Below, one piece after another: positions 16,139-24,960 of a DNA stretch of 64,000 nucleotides. Location: contig CAYRYZ010000002.1 of assembly GCA_964428745.1 (NCBI GenBank), positions 1-64,000 of the forward strand, given 5' to 3'. The notes beneath the pieces are model-generated. The model searched no databases. It was not told the DNA's origin and saw only the letters and a list, made by a program, of their open reading frames with translations. A program made the translations under genes and the position numbers. Position 1 is the stretch's first letter, and each line of letters begins with the position of its first letter. The stretch comes from GCA-002713455 sp964428745 (GTDB lineage: Bacteria; Fidelibacterota; Marinisomatia; Marinisomatales; TCS55).

Positions 16139-17425
16139 CTATTTATTTAGATATAAATAATCTACAGCAAGTTGAGCCATTGATTTCATCCCATATTTGA
16201 GATTACGTTCATCCGCAAAAAAATATGGTGAATGGTTTGAATAAGCTTTTGAAGGATCTTCTGAAACACCATTAAAAAAATACAGACCTGGAGCATAATC
16301 AGTAAAAAAGGGGAAATCTTCTGCACCTGTAACAAAGGGCCTTACAAAAACATTTTCTTTGCCATAGACTCTACGAAGAGAGGGCAACATCTGTTCAGTT
16401 AATGATGGTTCATTATATGTTACTTTAGCGATATTACTGAAAATCTCTACTTTTGCTTTTGCGCCAGAAGCACTAGCAATCATTTCTACTTTATCTTTAA
16501 TACTCTTATGAATTTGATCTCGAATTTTTTTCTTAAAAGTACGAATTGTACCCTCCATAACTACTTCTTCAGGAATAATATTATTACGAATACCTCCATG
16601 TATAGACCCAATTGTTACGACCGCTGGAACTTCAGTGATATCAACTTCTCTTGCAACAATTGTTTGTAATGACATTATTATTTGAGAAGAAACTACTATA
16701 GGGTCTACACCTCCCCATGGCTTTGCACCATGAGTTTGTACGCCAGTTACGGTTATCCTCATTCGTTCAGCAGCGGCCATTGTTGGACCAGACCGATACT
16801 GAGCTGTACCAATTAATCCTGGCCATGCGTGCAAACCAAAAATAGCGTCAACTTCAGGTTTTTCCATCACGCCTTCTTTAACCATAAGAGTTGCTCCGCC
16901 CTCCTCCCCTAAAGGAGCTCCTTCCTCAGCAGGTTGGAAAATAAATTTTACTGTACCTGGGAGGTCTTTACGAATACTAGCAAGAATCTCGGCTGCGCCC
17001 ATCATTCCAGCAATATGATTATCATGGCCACAGGCATGCATAACATCCACTTCTTTATCTTGATAAATACCTTTTGCGTTAGATGCAAAAGGTAGCTTTA
17101 CTTTTTCCTTAACAGGGAGCGCATCCATATCAGCTCTTAGAGCTACAACTTTACCAGGCTTACCTCCTTTTAATAACCCAACAACACCTGTATGAGCCAC
17201 TCCTGTTTGTACTTCTATTCCAAGGCTCTTTAAATGCTTTGCTACCTTCTCCGCTGTTTTGAATTCTCTATTTGATAGTTCTGGATTTTGATGAAAATCT
17301 CTCCTCCAGGTAATTACTTTTTCCTCTAAACGATCAGCCATTTTATCAATTTTTTTATTAATCCGACCTGGGGTTTGTGCAATAAGAAATGAGAGGCTTA
17401 CTAGAGCAAATAATATTTTTTTCAT
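16139..17425 (-). CDS. Exported M20 family amidohydrolase
   Basis: Metal-dependent amidohydrolase of the M20D type (hippurate/IAA-amino acid/N-acyl amino acid hydrolase group), 428 residues with a signal peptide ending near residue 17. Metal ligands and catalytic residues are visible in HACGHDNH, QPAEEG, GLHAWPG and the C-terminal YSNHSPYFF. These enzymes cleave N-acyl or amide bonds of small compounds, here probably in the periplasm. It follows the other amidohydrolase gene after nine bases, so the two are likely co-transcribed and may act on related amides. Confidence 0.9.
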   Translation of the reverse strand: MKKILFALVSLSFLIAQTPGRINKKIDKMADRLEEKVITWRRDFHQNPELSNREFKTAEKVAKHLKSLGIEVQTGVAHTGVVGLLKGGKPGKVVALRADMDALPVKEKVKLPFASNAKGIYQDKEVDVMHACGHDNHIAGMMGAAEILASIRKDLPGTVKFIFQPAEEGAPLGEEGGATLMVKEGVMEKPEVDAIFGLHAWPGLIGTAQYRSGPTMAAAERMRITVTGVQTHGAKPWGGVDPIVVSSQIIMSLQTIVAREVDITEVPAVVTIGSIHGGIRNNIIPEEVVMEGTIRTFKKKIRDQIHKSIKDKVEMIASASGAKAKVEIFSNIAKVTYNEPSLTEQMLPSLRRVYGKENVFVRPFVTGAEDFPFFTDYAPGLYFFNGVSEDPSKAYSNHSPYFFADERNLKYGMKSMAQLAVDYLYLNK

Positions 17426-17434
17426 ATTATATAA

Positions 17435-19027
17435 CTAGTATTTCTGCAATTCACCATCACGGCGCTTTGCTTTTTTTACCATATTTTCAACATCTTTTAA
17501 TAGTTGTTTAGCATCATAAACAATTCCATCTTTAATAGTATATTTTATTCCACCTACCCGTACAACTTCATTGTCATCACTGATTTTGACTGCCCCTGTC
17601 CCATACAATACTTTTAGATTGGCTAATGGGTTTTCATCAACTATAACTAAATCGGCTAAATAACCAGGCGCAACAACTCCAAAATCTGGTTTTGTTCCCA
17701 ATGGTTTATGTAATGTTTCTGCACCATGCAAAGTAGCAGCTCGAATAACCTCTAAGGGATGAAAACCTGCTTCTTGCAATAGTTCCAATTCTTCTATGTA
17801 GCCAAATCCATATAGTTTATATATAAATCCAGAGTCAGACCCAGTCGTTACGCGCCCACCAGCATTTTTATATTCATTTAAAAATTGCATCCATACTTGA
17901 TAAAATTTCTTCCAGGCAACCTCATCTTGTGTTGTCCAGTCAAACCAATATGATCCATGTGCTTGTCTACTTGGTGTATAATAATCCCACTGGGATGGTA
18001 AGGTATAGATATCATGCCAATCTGCATTTCTTGCATACATAACACTACGACCTGCTGCATAAATTGTCATAGTTGGATCCATAGTAAGGTCAAGTTCAAT
18101 TAATTCTTTTTTTAGAGATTCCCATTTTTTCCCATTGGGTTTCACTAATGTCCATTGTCGAGCCACCTGGCCAAAACGATGCTGCTCATTGCTATAGTTC
18201 ATATCTACAGGCCAAGGTTGAATATCATTATGCTCATACATGGATTCAAACAGACCATAATAATGGGTTTGCGTACCTAGGCCTAGGCGGGCTGCATCAA
18301 GAGTATTCATACGTGCTACTCCTGTTTGTGCTAAATGAGCAGTAGTTCCTAAGTTATGTTTTTTAGCTTCATCAATTAAGGCAGCCATTATTTCTGGGTC
18401 GTACGCACCTAGCTTTAAACCATCTATGCCTTTTTTTGCAGCATACTTAACCCACTTTCGCGCAGTCTCACCATCACGAATTGAGCCACCTTTCCAATCT
18501 TTCCCCTGGCCTGGACGTTGATATGCCCATATTCTTGGTGCCGTAATCTCATTTTTTGCGGAACGTTCTTTCTCACTTAAGCTAAACTCCATTGATCCAA
18601 GGCCAACTCCTCGAACGGTAGTCACTCCATGAGCTAGCCAAAGCTTATAAACGTACTCGGTATCTGGCGCTTTTTGAACACTTCCAGCATGAACATGCAT
18701 ATCATTAAATCCAGGTAAAACATATGAACCATGCGCATCGATCTCGTAATCTCCTTCTTTGGGCCGTCGCTTCTCATTTATTGGCACACCTGGATAGCCA
18801 ACACCTGAAATAGATGTAATTCTATTTTTTTCAATAACAATATCTACCGGCCCTCTAGGGGGAGCACCAGCGCCGTCAATAACAGTTGCGCCCCTAATAA
18901 TTAATCGGTTAAAAGGGCCCTCTCCTTCAGCTCGATCAGGGCCAGGTGCTATACCTTTACGATTTGTTTGAGCAATAACAACAGAACAGATAAATAATAA
19001 AATAGCGAATCGTTTTACTTGAATCAT
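17435..19027 (-). CDS. Exported amidohydrolase (imidazolonepropionase/prolidase-like)
   Basis: Metal-dependent hydrolase of the amidohydrolase superfamily. A signal peptide (IQVKRFAILLFICSVVIAQ) is followed by the metal-binding HVHAGS, a Lys-containing GLKLGAYD segment, His in TTAHLAQTG and Asp in GSDSGFIY, with the usual small beta-sandwich at both ends. Related secreted proteins cleave cyclic amides or Xaa-Pro-type dipeptides. The substrate here is unknown. The open frame extends eleven codons upstream, but ATG 19027 is chosen because GAGGAGG lies directly before it and because it starts a clean signal peptide. It is paired with the M20 gene. Confidence 0.85.
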   Translation of the reverse strand: MIQVKRFAILLFICSVVIAQTNRKGIAPGPDRAEGEGPFNRLIIRGATVIDGAGAPPRGPVDIVIEKNRITSISGVGYPGVPINEKRRPKEGDYEIDAHGSYVLPGFNDMHVHAGSVQKAPDTEYVYKLWLAHGVTTVRGVGLGSMEFSLSEKERSAKNEITAPRIWAYQRPGQGKDWKGGSIRDGETARKWVKYAAKKGIDGLKLGAYDPEIMAALIDEAKKHNLGTTAHLAQTGVARMNTLDAARLGLGTQTHYYGLFESMYEHNDIQPWPVDMNYSNEQHRFGQVARQWTLVKPNGKKWESLKKELIELDLTMDPTMTIYAAGRSVMYARNADWHDIYTLPSQWDYYTPSRQAHGSYWFDWTTQDEVAWKKFYQVWMQFLNEYKNAGGRVTTGSDSGFIYKLYGFGYIEELELLQEAGFHPLEVIRAATLHGAETLHKPLGTKPDFGVVAPGYLADLVIVDENPLANLKVLYGTGAVKISDDNEVVRVGGIKYTIKDGIVYDAKQLLKDVENMVKKAKRRDGELQKY

Positions 19028-19030
19028 AAC

Positions 19031-19039
19031 TTCCTCCTC
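19031..19039 (-). promoter_or_regulatory. Strong ribosome binding site deciding the amidohydrolase start
   Basis: On the minus strand GAGGAGGAA stands three bases before ATG 19027. It is one of the strongest Shine-Dalgarno sites in the window, where many genes have none, and it rules against the longer upstream start at 19060. Confidence 0.8.
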
Positions 19040-19092
19040 AATAAAAATATTATTCTCCAATGAAAATCAGATATATAACAGGTTTAATATAA

Positions 19093-19929
19093 TCATGCTT
19101 CAGTTGATAATTCATTAATCCTTTTTAAAGCATGGTTATATTCGTTCGTATTTCCTCTTTTTTTTGCACCTTTAGAATATACATTCCATTTTTTTTTCAG
19201 CATGGATCGTATACCTGCAAGTTGTGTATTAGAAAAATTATTGTTAATTAATTTTTCTAATACATCTATACGATATTTTTCAATTCCTCCAGAAACCTTA
19301 GATAATTGGTCTTTATGTCCGCCGTATTTTTTTATTAAAGGCATATCTAAATATAATATTGGAAATTTTGCTGAAATTCTAAGCCATAGATCATAATCCT
19401 CACAGATAGTGAACATTTCATCAAAATACCCAGCTTGATCTAGTATTGATTTGTGAAATATAATTGAAGATGGTGAGATACGACACATATCTAAAGATTT
19501 AAAAAAAATATTGCCCCCAAATTTTTGATGTTTTTTCATTTGATTCACGCGTGTACCATTTCTAATCCAAATCTCATTTGTATGACAACATAAATAATCA
19601 AGATTAGACTCTAAATATTCAACCTGTTTATGAATTTTATCAGGTAACCACTCATCATCAGAATCCAATAATGCAATCCAATTAGACTTCGCTTCTTTAA
19701 TTCCACAATTGCGGGCTGAGCTCACACCTGAATTACTTTGGGATATGAAATTTATTTTTGGATAGTGTTGGTTAATCCATTCTTTAGTCCCATCAGTAGA
19801 GCCATCATCAACAAGTATTATTTCATCTACATTGTAGCTTTGATCGTAAACAGAATCAATTGCTCTTCCTAATGTGTGTTTACGGTTATAGGTTGGAATA
19901 ATCGTTGATATTTCAAAGGATTTATTCAA
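19093..19929 (-). CDS. Glycosyltransferase family 2 protein
   Basis: GT-A fold glycosyltransferase of 278 residues. It opens with IIPTYNRKHTLGRAIDSV, then VDDGSTDGT for the nucleotide and LLDSDDEW carrying the DxD metal site. A later ICEDYDLWLRIS matches the acceptor-side ED/W motif of family 2. It transfers a sugar from a nucleotide-sugar to an unknown acceptor in the cytoplasm. The start is a TTG overlapping the upstream nucleotidyltransferase by eight bases; there is no nearby ATG. As the last gene of the ten-gene operon it could use the nucleotide-sugar made by its neighbours. Confidence 0.85.
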   Translation of the reverse strand: MNKSFEISTIIPTYNRKHTLGRAIDSVYDQSYNVDEIILVDDGSTDGTKEWINQHYPKINFISQSNSGVSSARNCGIKEAKSNWIALLDSDDEWLPDKIHKQVEYLESNLDYLCCHTNEIWIRNGTRVNQMKKHQKFGGNIFFKSLDMCRISPSSIIFHKSILDQAGYFDEMFTICEDYDLWLRISAKFPILYLDMPLIKKYGGHKDQLSKVSGGIEKYRIDVLEKLINNNFSNTQLAGIRSMLKKKWNVYSKGAKKRGNTNEYNHALKRINELSTEA

Positions 19930-20806
19930 ACAAATGACTTGGATAAATTGATGATTTAATCAATTCATTAATTTTTCTTTTAACCACAGGTTGATCATCC
20001 TTATATGTCACTCCAAACCAAGATGCATTACTTCTAAGAACATGTACATCTTCAACCTTATCCTGGATAAGGTTATTGATAACGGATGGAATTAAATATT
20101 CACTTTTTAATTCATTACCTTCAGCATTGAGAAAATCAACAAAGCCTTTCGATAAGTAAGTGAATAGTGACGGTGTAAAACCCCACATATTCATTGAAAC
20201 AGGTTCACTACCATCAAATGAAATATCTCGATTAGATAGAATCATATTCTCCTTTTCTTCAATATCTTCAGTCTCAATAACCGACTTTAATTTATCCTTT
20301 TCTGTGCTACATACTCCTCTTGTAACGGCTCCATGTGATGACAGCGTTTTATCTAATTTAAATGCCACCATACTGAATTGATTTCCTCCATTAATATAAT
20401 AATCTGCAATTACATTAAAAGATTCTCTACCATAAAAATCATCCCCATTAATCACTACAAAAGGCTCACGAATTAATTCTTTTGCAGATAAAATAGCATG
20501 TCCCGTACCCCAGGGCTTTTCTCTACCATCTGGGCTTGTAAAACCACTTGGTAAGGCGCTAATCTCTTGAAAAGCAAATTTCACATCAATTTTTTTAGCA
20601 TATTTACTTGAGACTTGAGATTTAAATTGATCTTCAAAATCTTTTCTGATAATAAAAACAACTTTTGTGAAGCCAGCTTTTATAGCATCATATACTGAAT
20701 AATCAATGATGGTCTCGCCATTAGGACCTACTTGATCAAGCTGTTTTAAGCCCCCATATCTTGAGCCCATTCCTGCCGCCATGACTAAAAGAGCTAGATT
20801 ACCCAC
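19922..20806 (-). CDS. Sugar nucleotidyltransferase (NTP_transferase family)
   Basis: A 294-residue enzyme of the RmlA/GlmU-like nucleotidyltransferase family, which joins a sugar 1-phosphate to a nucleotide. The N-terminal MAAGMGSRYGGLKQL is the nucleotide-binding loop, and VINGDDFYG carries the metal-binding Asp. It follows the galactokinase-family gene by 24 bases. The simplest reading is a kinase-then-nucleotidyltransferase salvage step that turns a released hexose (galactose or GalNAc) into an NDP-sugar. The specific sugar and nucleotide are not readable from the sequence. Confidence 0.82.
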   Translation of the reverse strand: MGNLALLVMAAGMGSRYGGLKQLDQVGPNGETIIDYSVYDAIKAGFTKVVFIIRKDFEDQFKSQVSSKYAKKIDVKFAFQEISALPSGFTSPDGREKPWGTGHAILSAKELIREPFVVINGDDFYGRESFNVIADYYINGGNQFSMVAFKLDKTLSSHGAVTRGVCSTEKDKLKSVIETEDIEEKENMILSNRDISFDGSEPVSMNMWGFTPSLFTYLSKGFVDFLNAEGNELKSEYLIPSVINNLIQDKVEDVHVLRSNASWFGVTYKDDQPVVKRKINELIKSSIYPSHLFE

Positions 20807-20830
20807 TGCTTATATATCCTTTCTTCTAAA

Positions 20831-21883
20831 TTATTTTTCAATTCTTGTACCTTGGTCAGAACAAATTATATATGATTTTCCGCCAGCATCTTCAATTGCT
20901 TTTGCTACTCTTTCTGGGTTTTCAGGAGCATAAGCAAACATACATCCTCCACCACCTGAACCATTGATCTTCCCTCCATAAGCACCTGCATTTAATGCAA
21001 CGTTTATCATATCATCTACTTTATCCGTACTTATATGAAGTATGTCTCGTAAAACCGATTGGTGATCGTTTAGCAAACTCCCGATCATCTTATGATCTAT
21101 TTTATCTTTTTTCAACTCCACTATAGCTTGATTGAGGATTTCTTTGTTTCTTATTGTACCAAAATATAATTCTTTTTCATCTTCATCTAAATTGGTTAGA
21201 TCATGATTTGCATTACATGACTGAAAATCAATCCCAGGATTATGGAATTCTAGCTTCTTTATTATTTCTAATCTTGAATCTCTGCAGCGGGATAATATAC
21301 CTATCGTATCTTTTGGCTGTAATGAATCACCAAGTACAAATGTTCCTAATTCTGGATTTATTTTATCAACTACAATCCCTGAGTTTGATTCAAGGTAAAT
21401 AAAGTCACCTATAGATGTTGTATATTGATCCATCATCCCTCCTGGCTCTTCAAACTCTAATGTTTCTGCTTTATAGGAAACTTCTGCAATTTTATTTAAA
21501 TCCCAGTCTGCAGGTTCATCAGCCATTCTTGATAAAAAATGAACCCAGCTAACCATTATAGCAGATGAGCTACTAGTGCCAGCTTGAAAAGGAATTTTAC
21601 TAGATACCTCACAATTAAATCCATGTGAAAAGCTTAAACCCTCATTCAAACAAATTTTAATACCACTTTTATAATAATCTCTTTGACAATCGTAATCTAA
21701 ATTATCTAAAGAAAATGACTCCGAATCATTTAAGTCAGGTTTATGAATTGTAACTTGTTGATTTGCGACTTTTTCTCCTTTAATATAACTACGAAGAGAA
21801 ATTGCCATAGCTATAATGGGTAAGCCAAGATAATCCTGATGCTCACCAAACAAGCAAATTCTACCAGGAGTGCTTATTTCCAA
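20831..21883 (-). CDS. Galactokinase-family GHMP sugar kinase
   Basis: A 350-residue GHMP kinase. The N-terminal GRICLFGEHQDYLG keeps the Glu-His-x-Asp-Tyr of galactokinases that contacts the sugar. PFQAGTSSSSAIMV is the ATP-binding glycine/serine loop, GGMMDQYTTSIG holds the presumed catalytic Asp, and KINGSGGGGCMFAY is GHMP motif 3. It should phosphorylate the anomeric position of galactose, GalNAc or a similar hexose. The start codon is TTG overlapping the stop of the upstream symporter by ten bases, and no alternative ATG fits the motif. Its place after a beta-galactosidase and GH109 enzyme supports a galacto-configured substrate. Confidence 0.82.
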   Translation of the reverse strand: MEISTPGRICLFGEHQDYLGLPIIAMAISLRSYIKGEKVANQQVTIHKPDLNDSESFSLDNLDYDCQRDYYKSGIKICLNEGLSFSHGFNCEVSSKIPFQAGTSSSSAIMVSWVHFLSRMADEPADWDLNKIAEVSYKAETLEFEEPGGMMDQYTTSIGDFIYLESNSGIVVDKINPELGTFVLGDSLQPKDTIGILSRCRDSRLEIIKKLEFHNPGIDFQSCNANHDLTNLDEDEKELYFGTIRNKEILNQAIVELKKDKIDHKMIGSLLNDHQSVLRDILHISTDKVDDMINVALNAGAYGGKINGSGGGGCMFAYAPENPERVAKAIEDAGGKSYIICSDQGTRIEK

Positions 21884-23601
21884 AGTTGTTTTAGTCCAAA
21901 CCCGGATATAATTGATAGAGCAATAAGCATATATCCTATCGAGTTGCCATAGATCAATTGACCTACACCAATAAGTATGCTATAAACTGCTATACATCCT
22001 AAAATCATTAATAATATACCTTTTGGCAATAACCAAGGTTCTCCTGTAGTCATTGAATACTTAGACCAGCCGGGTCCGCCAGGATTAATCTTTTTTACAA
22101 AATTTTGAAGTGTTTTTTCATCATCTGGAGGCGTAACAAAAGTAGCAACAAGCCACACTATAGTTGTAAGTATTGCCCCAAGAACAATTTTTTCCCATTC
22201 TTCTAATGATGAATTTCCAAAATTGAAATAAGCAGCTATAACTAGTGAGCTTATCATGGCCACAATTTCAGTGTATGCATTAATCCGCCACCAGAACCAA
22301 CGTAAAATATAGATTAGGCCTGTTCCTGCTCCAATCATCAGTAATAAAGTAAATGCTTGTCCTGCGCTAGTAAGGAATAAACCAAGTCCTCCGCCAAGAA
22401 AAATTGATAGAATTGTAAACAACCTACCAACTCTAACTAAATCTTTGTCAGATGCATCCGGCTTAATAAATCGATGATAAAAATCATTAACTAGATAACT
22501 CGCACCCAAATTTAATTGAGTAGACATCGTGCTCATAAATGCTGCAATAAGCGAAGCTGCAACTAATCCCAGAAGTCCCGAAGGTAATAAACTTAGCATA
22601 GCAGGGTAAGCTACATCATGACCCAATTTATCTACAGGTAAATTGGGAAATGCTTTCTGTATGTCACTTAACTCTGGAAAAATTATTAAAGAGGATAAGG
22701 CAATCAATATCCAAGGCCATGGACGTAGTGCATAATGTGCAATATTAAATAGAAAGGTGGCGCTTACAGCATTATCTTCATCTTTAGCAGAGAACATTCT
22801 TTGGGCAATATATCCTCCACCTCCAGGCTCAGCACCAGGATAATAACTTGCCCACCATTGAACTGCCAAAGGTACTAGCATTACAGGAACCCATACATTC
22901 GGATCTGAAAAACTTGGAAGAATGGAAAGTTTATCTATTACATTTGAATGTGTTATCAGTTGAGCTAGCCCTCCCACTTCAGGCAATCCTATAATAAAAA
23001 GCATTGCCCAAACAGATCCTACCATTGCTAAAATAAATTGAATAAAATCTGTAATAATTACAGCTTTAAGTCCACCCATGGTTGAATAAGCTAATGTGAT
23101 TGAACATGCGATGGCAAGAGTCATCCATCCTGGCCATCCCAGTACAATCTCTCCAAACTTTACCGCTGCCAAACTAACAGTGCCCATCACAAGGACATTA
23201 AAAATTAACCCCAGGTATAATGCGCGAAATCCTCTTAAAAATGCTGCAGCCTTGCCACTATACCTAAGCTCATAAAACTCAATATCTGTTAAGACTCCAG
23301 AACGATGCCACAATTTAGCATAAACGAAAACAGTTAACATCCCTGTCAATAAGAATGCCCACCAACTCCAATTACCTGAGACTCCTTTCTGTCTTACCAA
23401 ATCAGTAACAAGGTTCGGTGTATCCGTAGAAAATGTAGTTGCTACCATACTTACGCCTAATAACCACCAAGGCATATTTCTACCAGCTAAGAAGAAGGAC
23501 TTTGTATCTTTACCGGCTTTTTTTGAGGACCAAATTCCAATAGTCAAAGATAAAATAAAATATAGGCCGACTATGACCCAATCAAGTGTAGAAAGTGTCA
23601 T
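21874..23601 (-). CDS. Sodium:solute symporter (SSS family)
   Basis: A 575-residue polytopic membrane protein with about 13-14 helices and the SSS fold (opening DWVIVGLYFILSLTIGIW, FFLAGRNMPWW, SMVATTFSTDTPN). The family brings sugars, amino acids, carboxylates and other solutes in with sodium. It lies between the GH109 enzyme (0-base gap) and the galactokinase-like kinase (10-base overlap). Import of the hexose released outside and phosphorylated inside is the most economical role. Substrate assignment is inference. Confidence 0.87.
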   Translation of the reverse strand: MTLSTLDWVIVGLYFILSLTIGIWSSKKAGKDTKSFFLAGRNMPWWLLGVSMVATTFSTDTPNLVTDLVRQKGVSGNWSWWAFLLTGMLTVFVYAKLWHRSGVLTDIEFYELRYSGKAAAFLRGFRALYLGLIFNVLVMGTVSLAAVKFGEIVLGWPGWMTLAIACSITLAYSTMGGLKAVIITDFIQFILAMVGSVWAMLFIIGLPEVGGLAQLITHSNVIDKLSILPSFSDPNVWVPVMLVPLAVQWWASYYPGAEPGGGGYIAQRMFSAKDEDNAVSATFLFNIAHYALRPWPWILIALSSLIIFPELSDIQKAFPNLPVDKLGHDVAYPAMLSLLPSGLLGLVAASLIAAFMSTMSTQLNLGASYLVNDFYHRFIKPDASDKDLVRVGRLFTILSIFLGGGLGLFLTSAGQAFTLLLMIGAGTGLIYILRWFWWRINAYTEIVAMISSLVIAAYFNFGNSSLEEWEKIVLGAILTTIVWLVATFVTPPDDEKTLQNFVKKINPGGPGWSKYSMTTGEPWLLPKGILLMILGCIAVYSILIGVGQLIYGNSIGYMLIALSIISGFGLKQLWK

Positions 23602-24960
23602 CTAATAACGATCATCCAAACCAAAGATTGGTTTATTATTCTTCCATTTTCCTCGAGTAAAATCTGGAATTTTTATTGATGTACTATTAAGTTTTATTGA
23701 TTTTTCTGACAATGGAACGATCACGCTCATACTTACAGCATCATAGACATCAATTACAGGGACATTTTTACCTTTTAAAGCTTCAACAAAAGCTCGCACA
23801 ATAAAAAAATCCATACCTCCATGGCCAGAACCTGTTGCTTGATTCTCAAATCTTTTCCAGAGAGGGTGATCATTTGCTTTTAGGTATTCTTCATCAGATT
23901 CCCATTTATGATTTGTAGCGCTCTTTCCTTCAATATATATTGATTTATTATCCTTCATCCACAAACCTTGAGTTCCTTGGACACGAAAATTTAAAGAGTA
24001 TGGTCTTGGTGAATTAGTATCATGACTTAACATAATAGTCTGACCTTTCGCACATTTAATTACTGTCGTAACTACATCACCTAATTTAAAATTTATTTTG
24101 GCGTTAGGATGATCTTCACCACCATGCTCAACAATATAATTATGTAATCCTCGACTCTGAGAAGCGGTTGATGTGAGATGGATCATGCGGTTTCCACGAT
24201 TAATATTAAGCATTGGACTGATGGGACCCAATCCATGGGTAGGATAAAGGTCGGCATTCCTATCTACAGAATGCTGTGTCCTCCAACGTGCTTCGGAGAA
24301 CCCTTTTTCACCAAATTCAACTCCTCCTCCATATGCACTCTTACCATCATTAAATTTTACATGGCGTAAGTCATGTTGATAACCACCTTGGCAATGAATT
24401 AACTCTCCAAAAAATCCTTTCCTTACCATATTAAGAACTGCCATAATATCTCGGCGATAATTAACATTCTCCATTATCATACAAAGTTTATTTTTTTTCT
24501 CAGAGGTATTAACTAAATCCCAACATTCATTTACTGTTAAGGCAGCTGGAACTTCGGTCCCAACATGAATATTATTTTCCATAGCAGAAATAGCCATAGG
24601 ATGATGCCATTCCCAAGGCGTTGCAATATATACACCATCTAGGTCTTCCTTTGATAGCATATTCCTAAAATCTTCTGGACCATCTTTATAGATCTTTGGC
24701 ATCGGTCGCCCTTGTTTTTCAAAAACATTTAAAACCATATCAATCATTTTATTATCGATATCACAAATAACGGGTATGTCTAAATCAGGACGGTCTAATA
24801 ATAATCGTGTCATCCCTTGGCCTCTAAGTCCAGTACCTATCACACCAACTTGTAATTTATTTGATGCTGAAGCGAACAAACTTGATGGCATTATTGATGC
24901 TGCGGTACCAAGCACTGCTGACGTTTTAATAAAATTTCTACGATTCATAATTTTTTTCAT
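23602..24960 (-). CDS. Tat-exported GH109-type (Gfo/Idh/MocA) glycosidase
   Basis: NAD-dependent Gfo/Idh/MocA protein with a twin-arginine signal (NRRNFIK, residues 6-12) and cofactor loop GVIGTGLRGQGM. It carries the features of GH109 alpha-N-acetylgalactosaminidases: YIATPWEWHHPMA, EVPAALTVNECW, the long MENVNYRRDIMAVLNMVRKG stretch, YPTHGLGP with His242, and GSGHGGMDFF. GH109 enzymes use tightly bound NAD in a redox-assisted hydrolysis, which explains folding in the cytoplasm and Tat export. The usual substrate is terminal alpha-GalNAc; other hexosides are possible. Start ATG has GGAG five bases upstream and overlaps the dehydratase stop as ATGA. Confidence 0.82.
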   Translation of the reverse strand: MKKIMNRRNFIKTSAVLGTAASIMPSSLFASASNKLQVGVIGTGLRGQGMTRLLLDRPDLDIPVICDIDNKMIDMVLNVFEKQGRPMPKIYKDGPEDFRNMLSKEDLDGVYIATPWEWHHPMAISAMENNIHVGTEVPAALTVNECWDLVNTSEKKNKLCMIMENVNYRRDIMAVLNMVRKGFFGELIHCQGGYQHDLRHVKFNDGKSAYGGGVEFGEKGFSEARWRTQHSVDRNADLYPTHGLGPISPMLNINRGNRMIHLTSTASQSRGLHNYIVEHGGEDHPNAKINFKLGDVVTTVIKCAKGQTIMLSHDTNSPRPYSLNFRVQGTQGLWMKDNKSIYIEGKSATNHKWESDEEYLKANDHPLWKRFENQATGSGHGGMDFFIVRAFVEALKGKNVPVIDVYDAVSMSVIVPLSEKSIKLNSTSIKIPDFTRGKWKNNKPIFGLDDRY

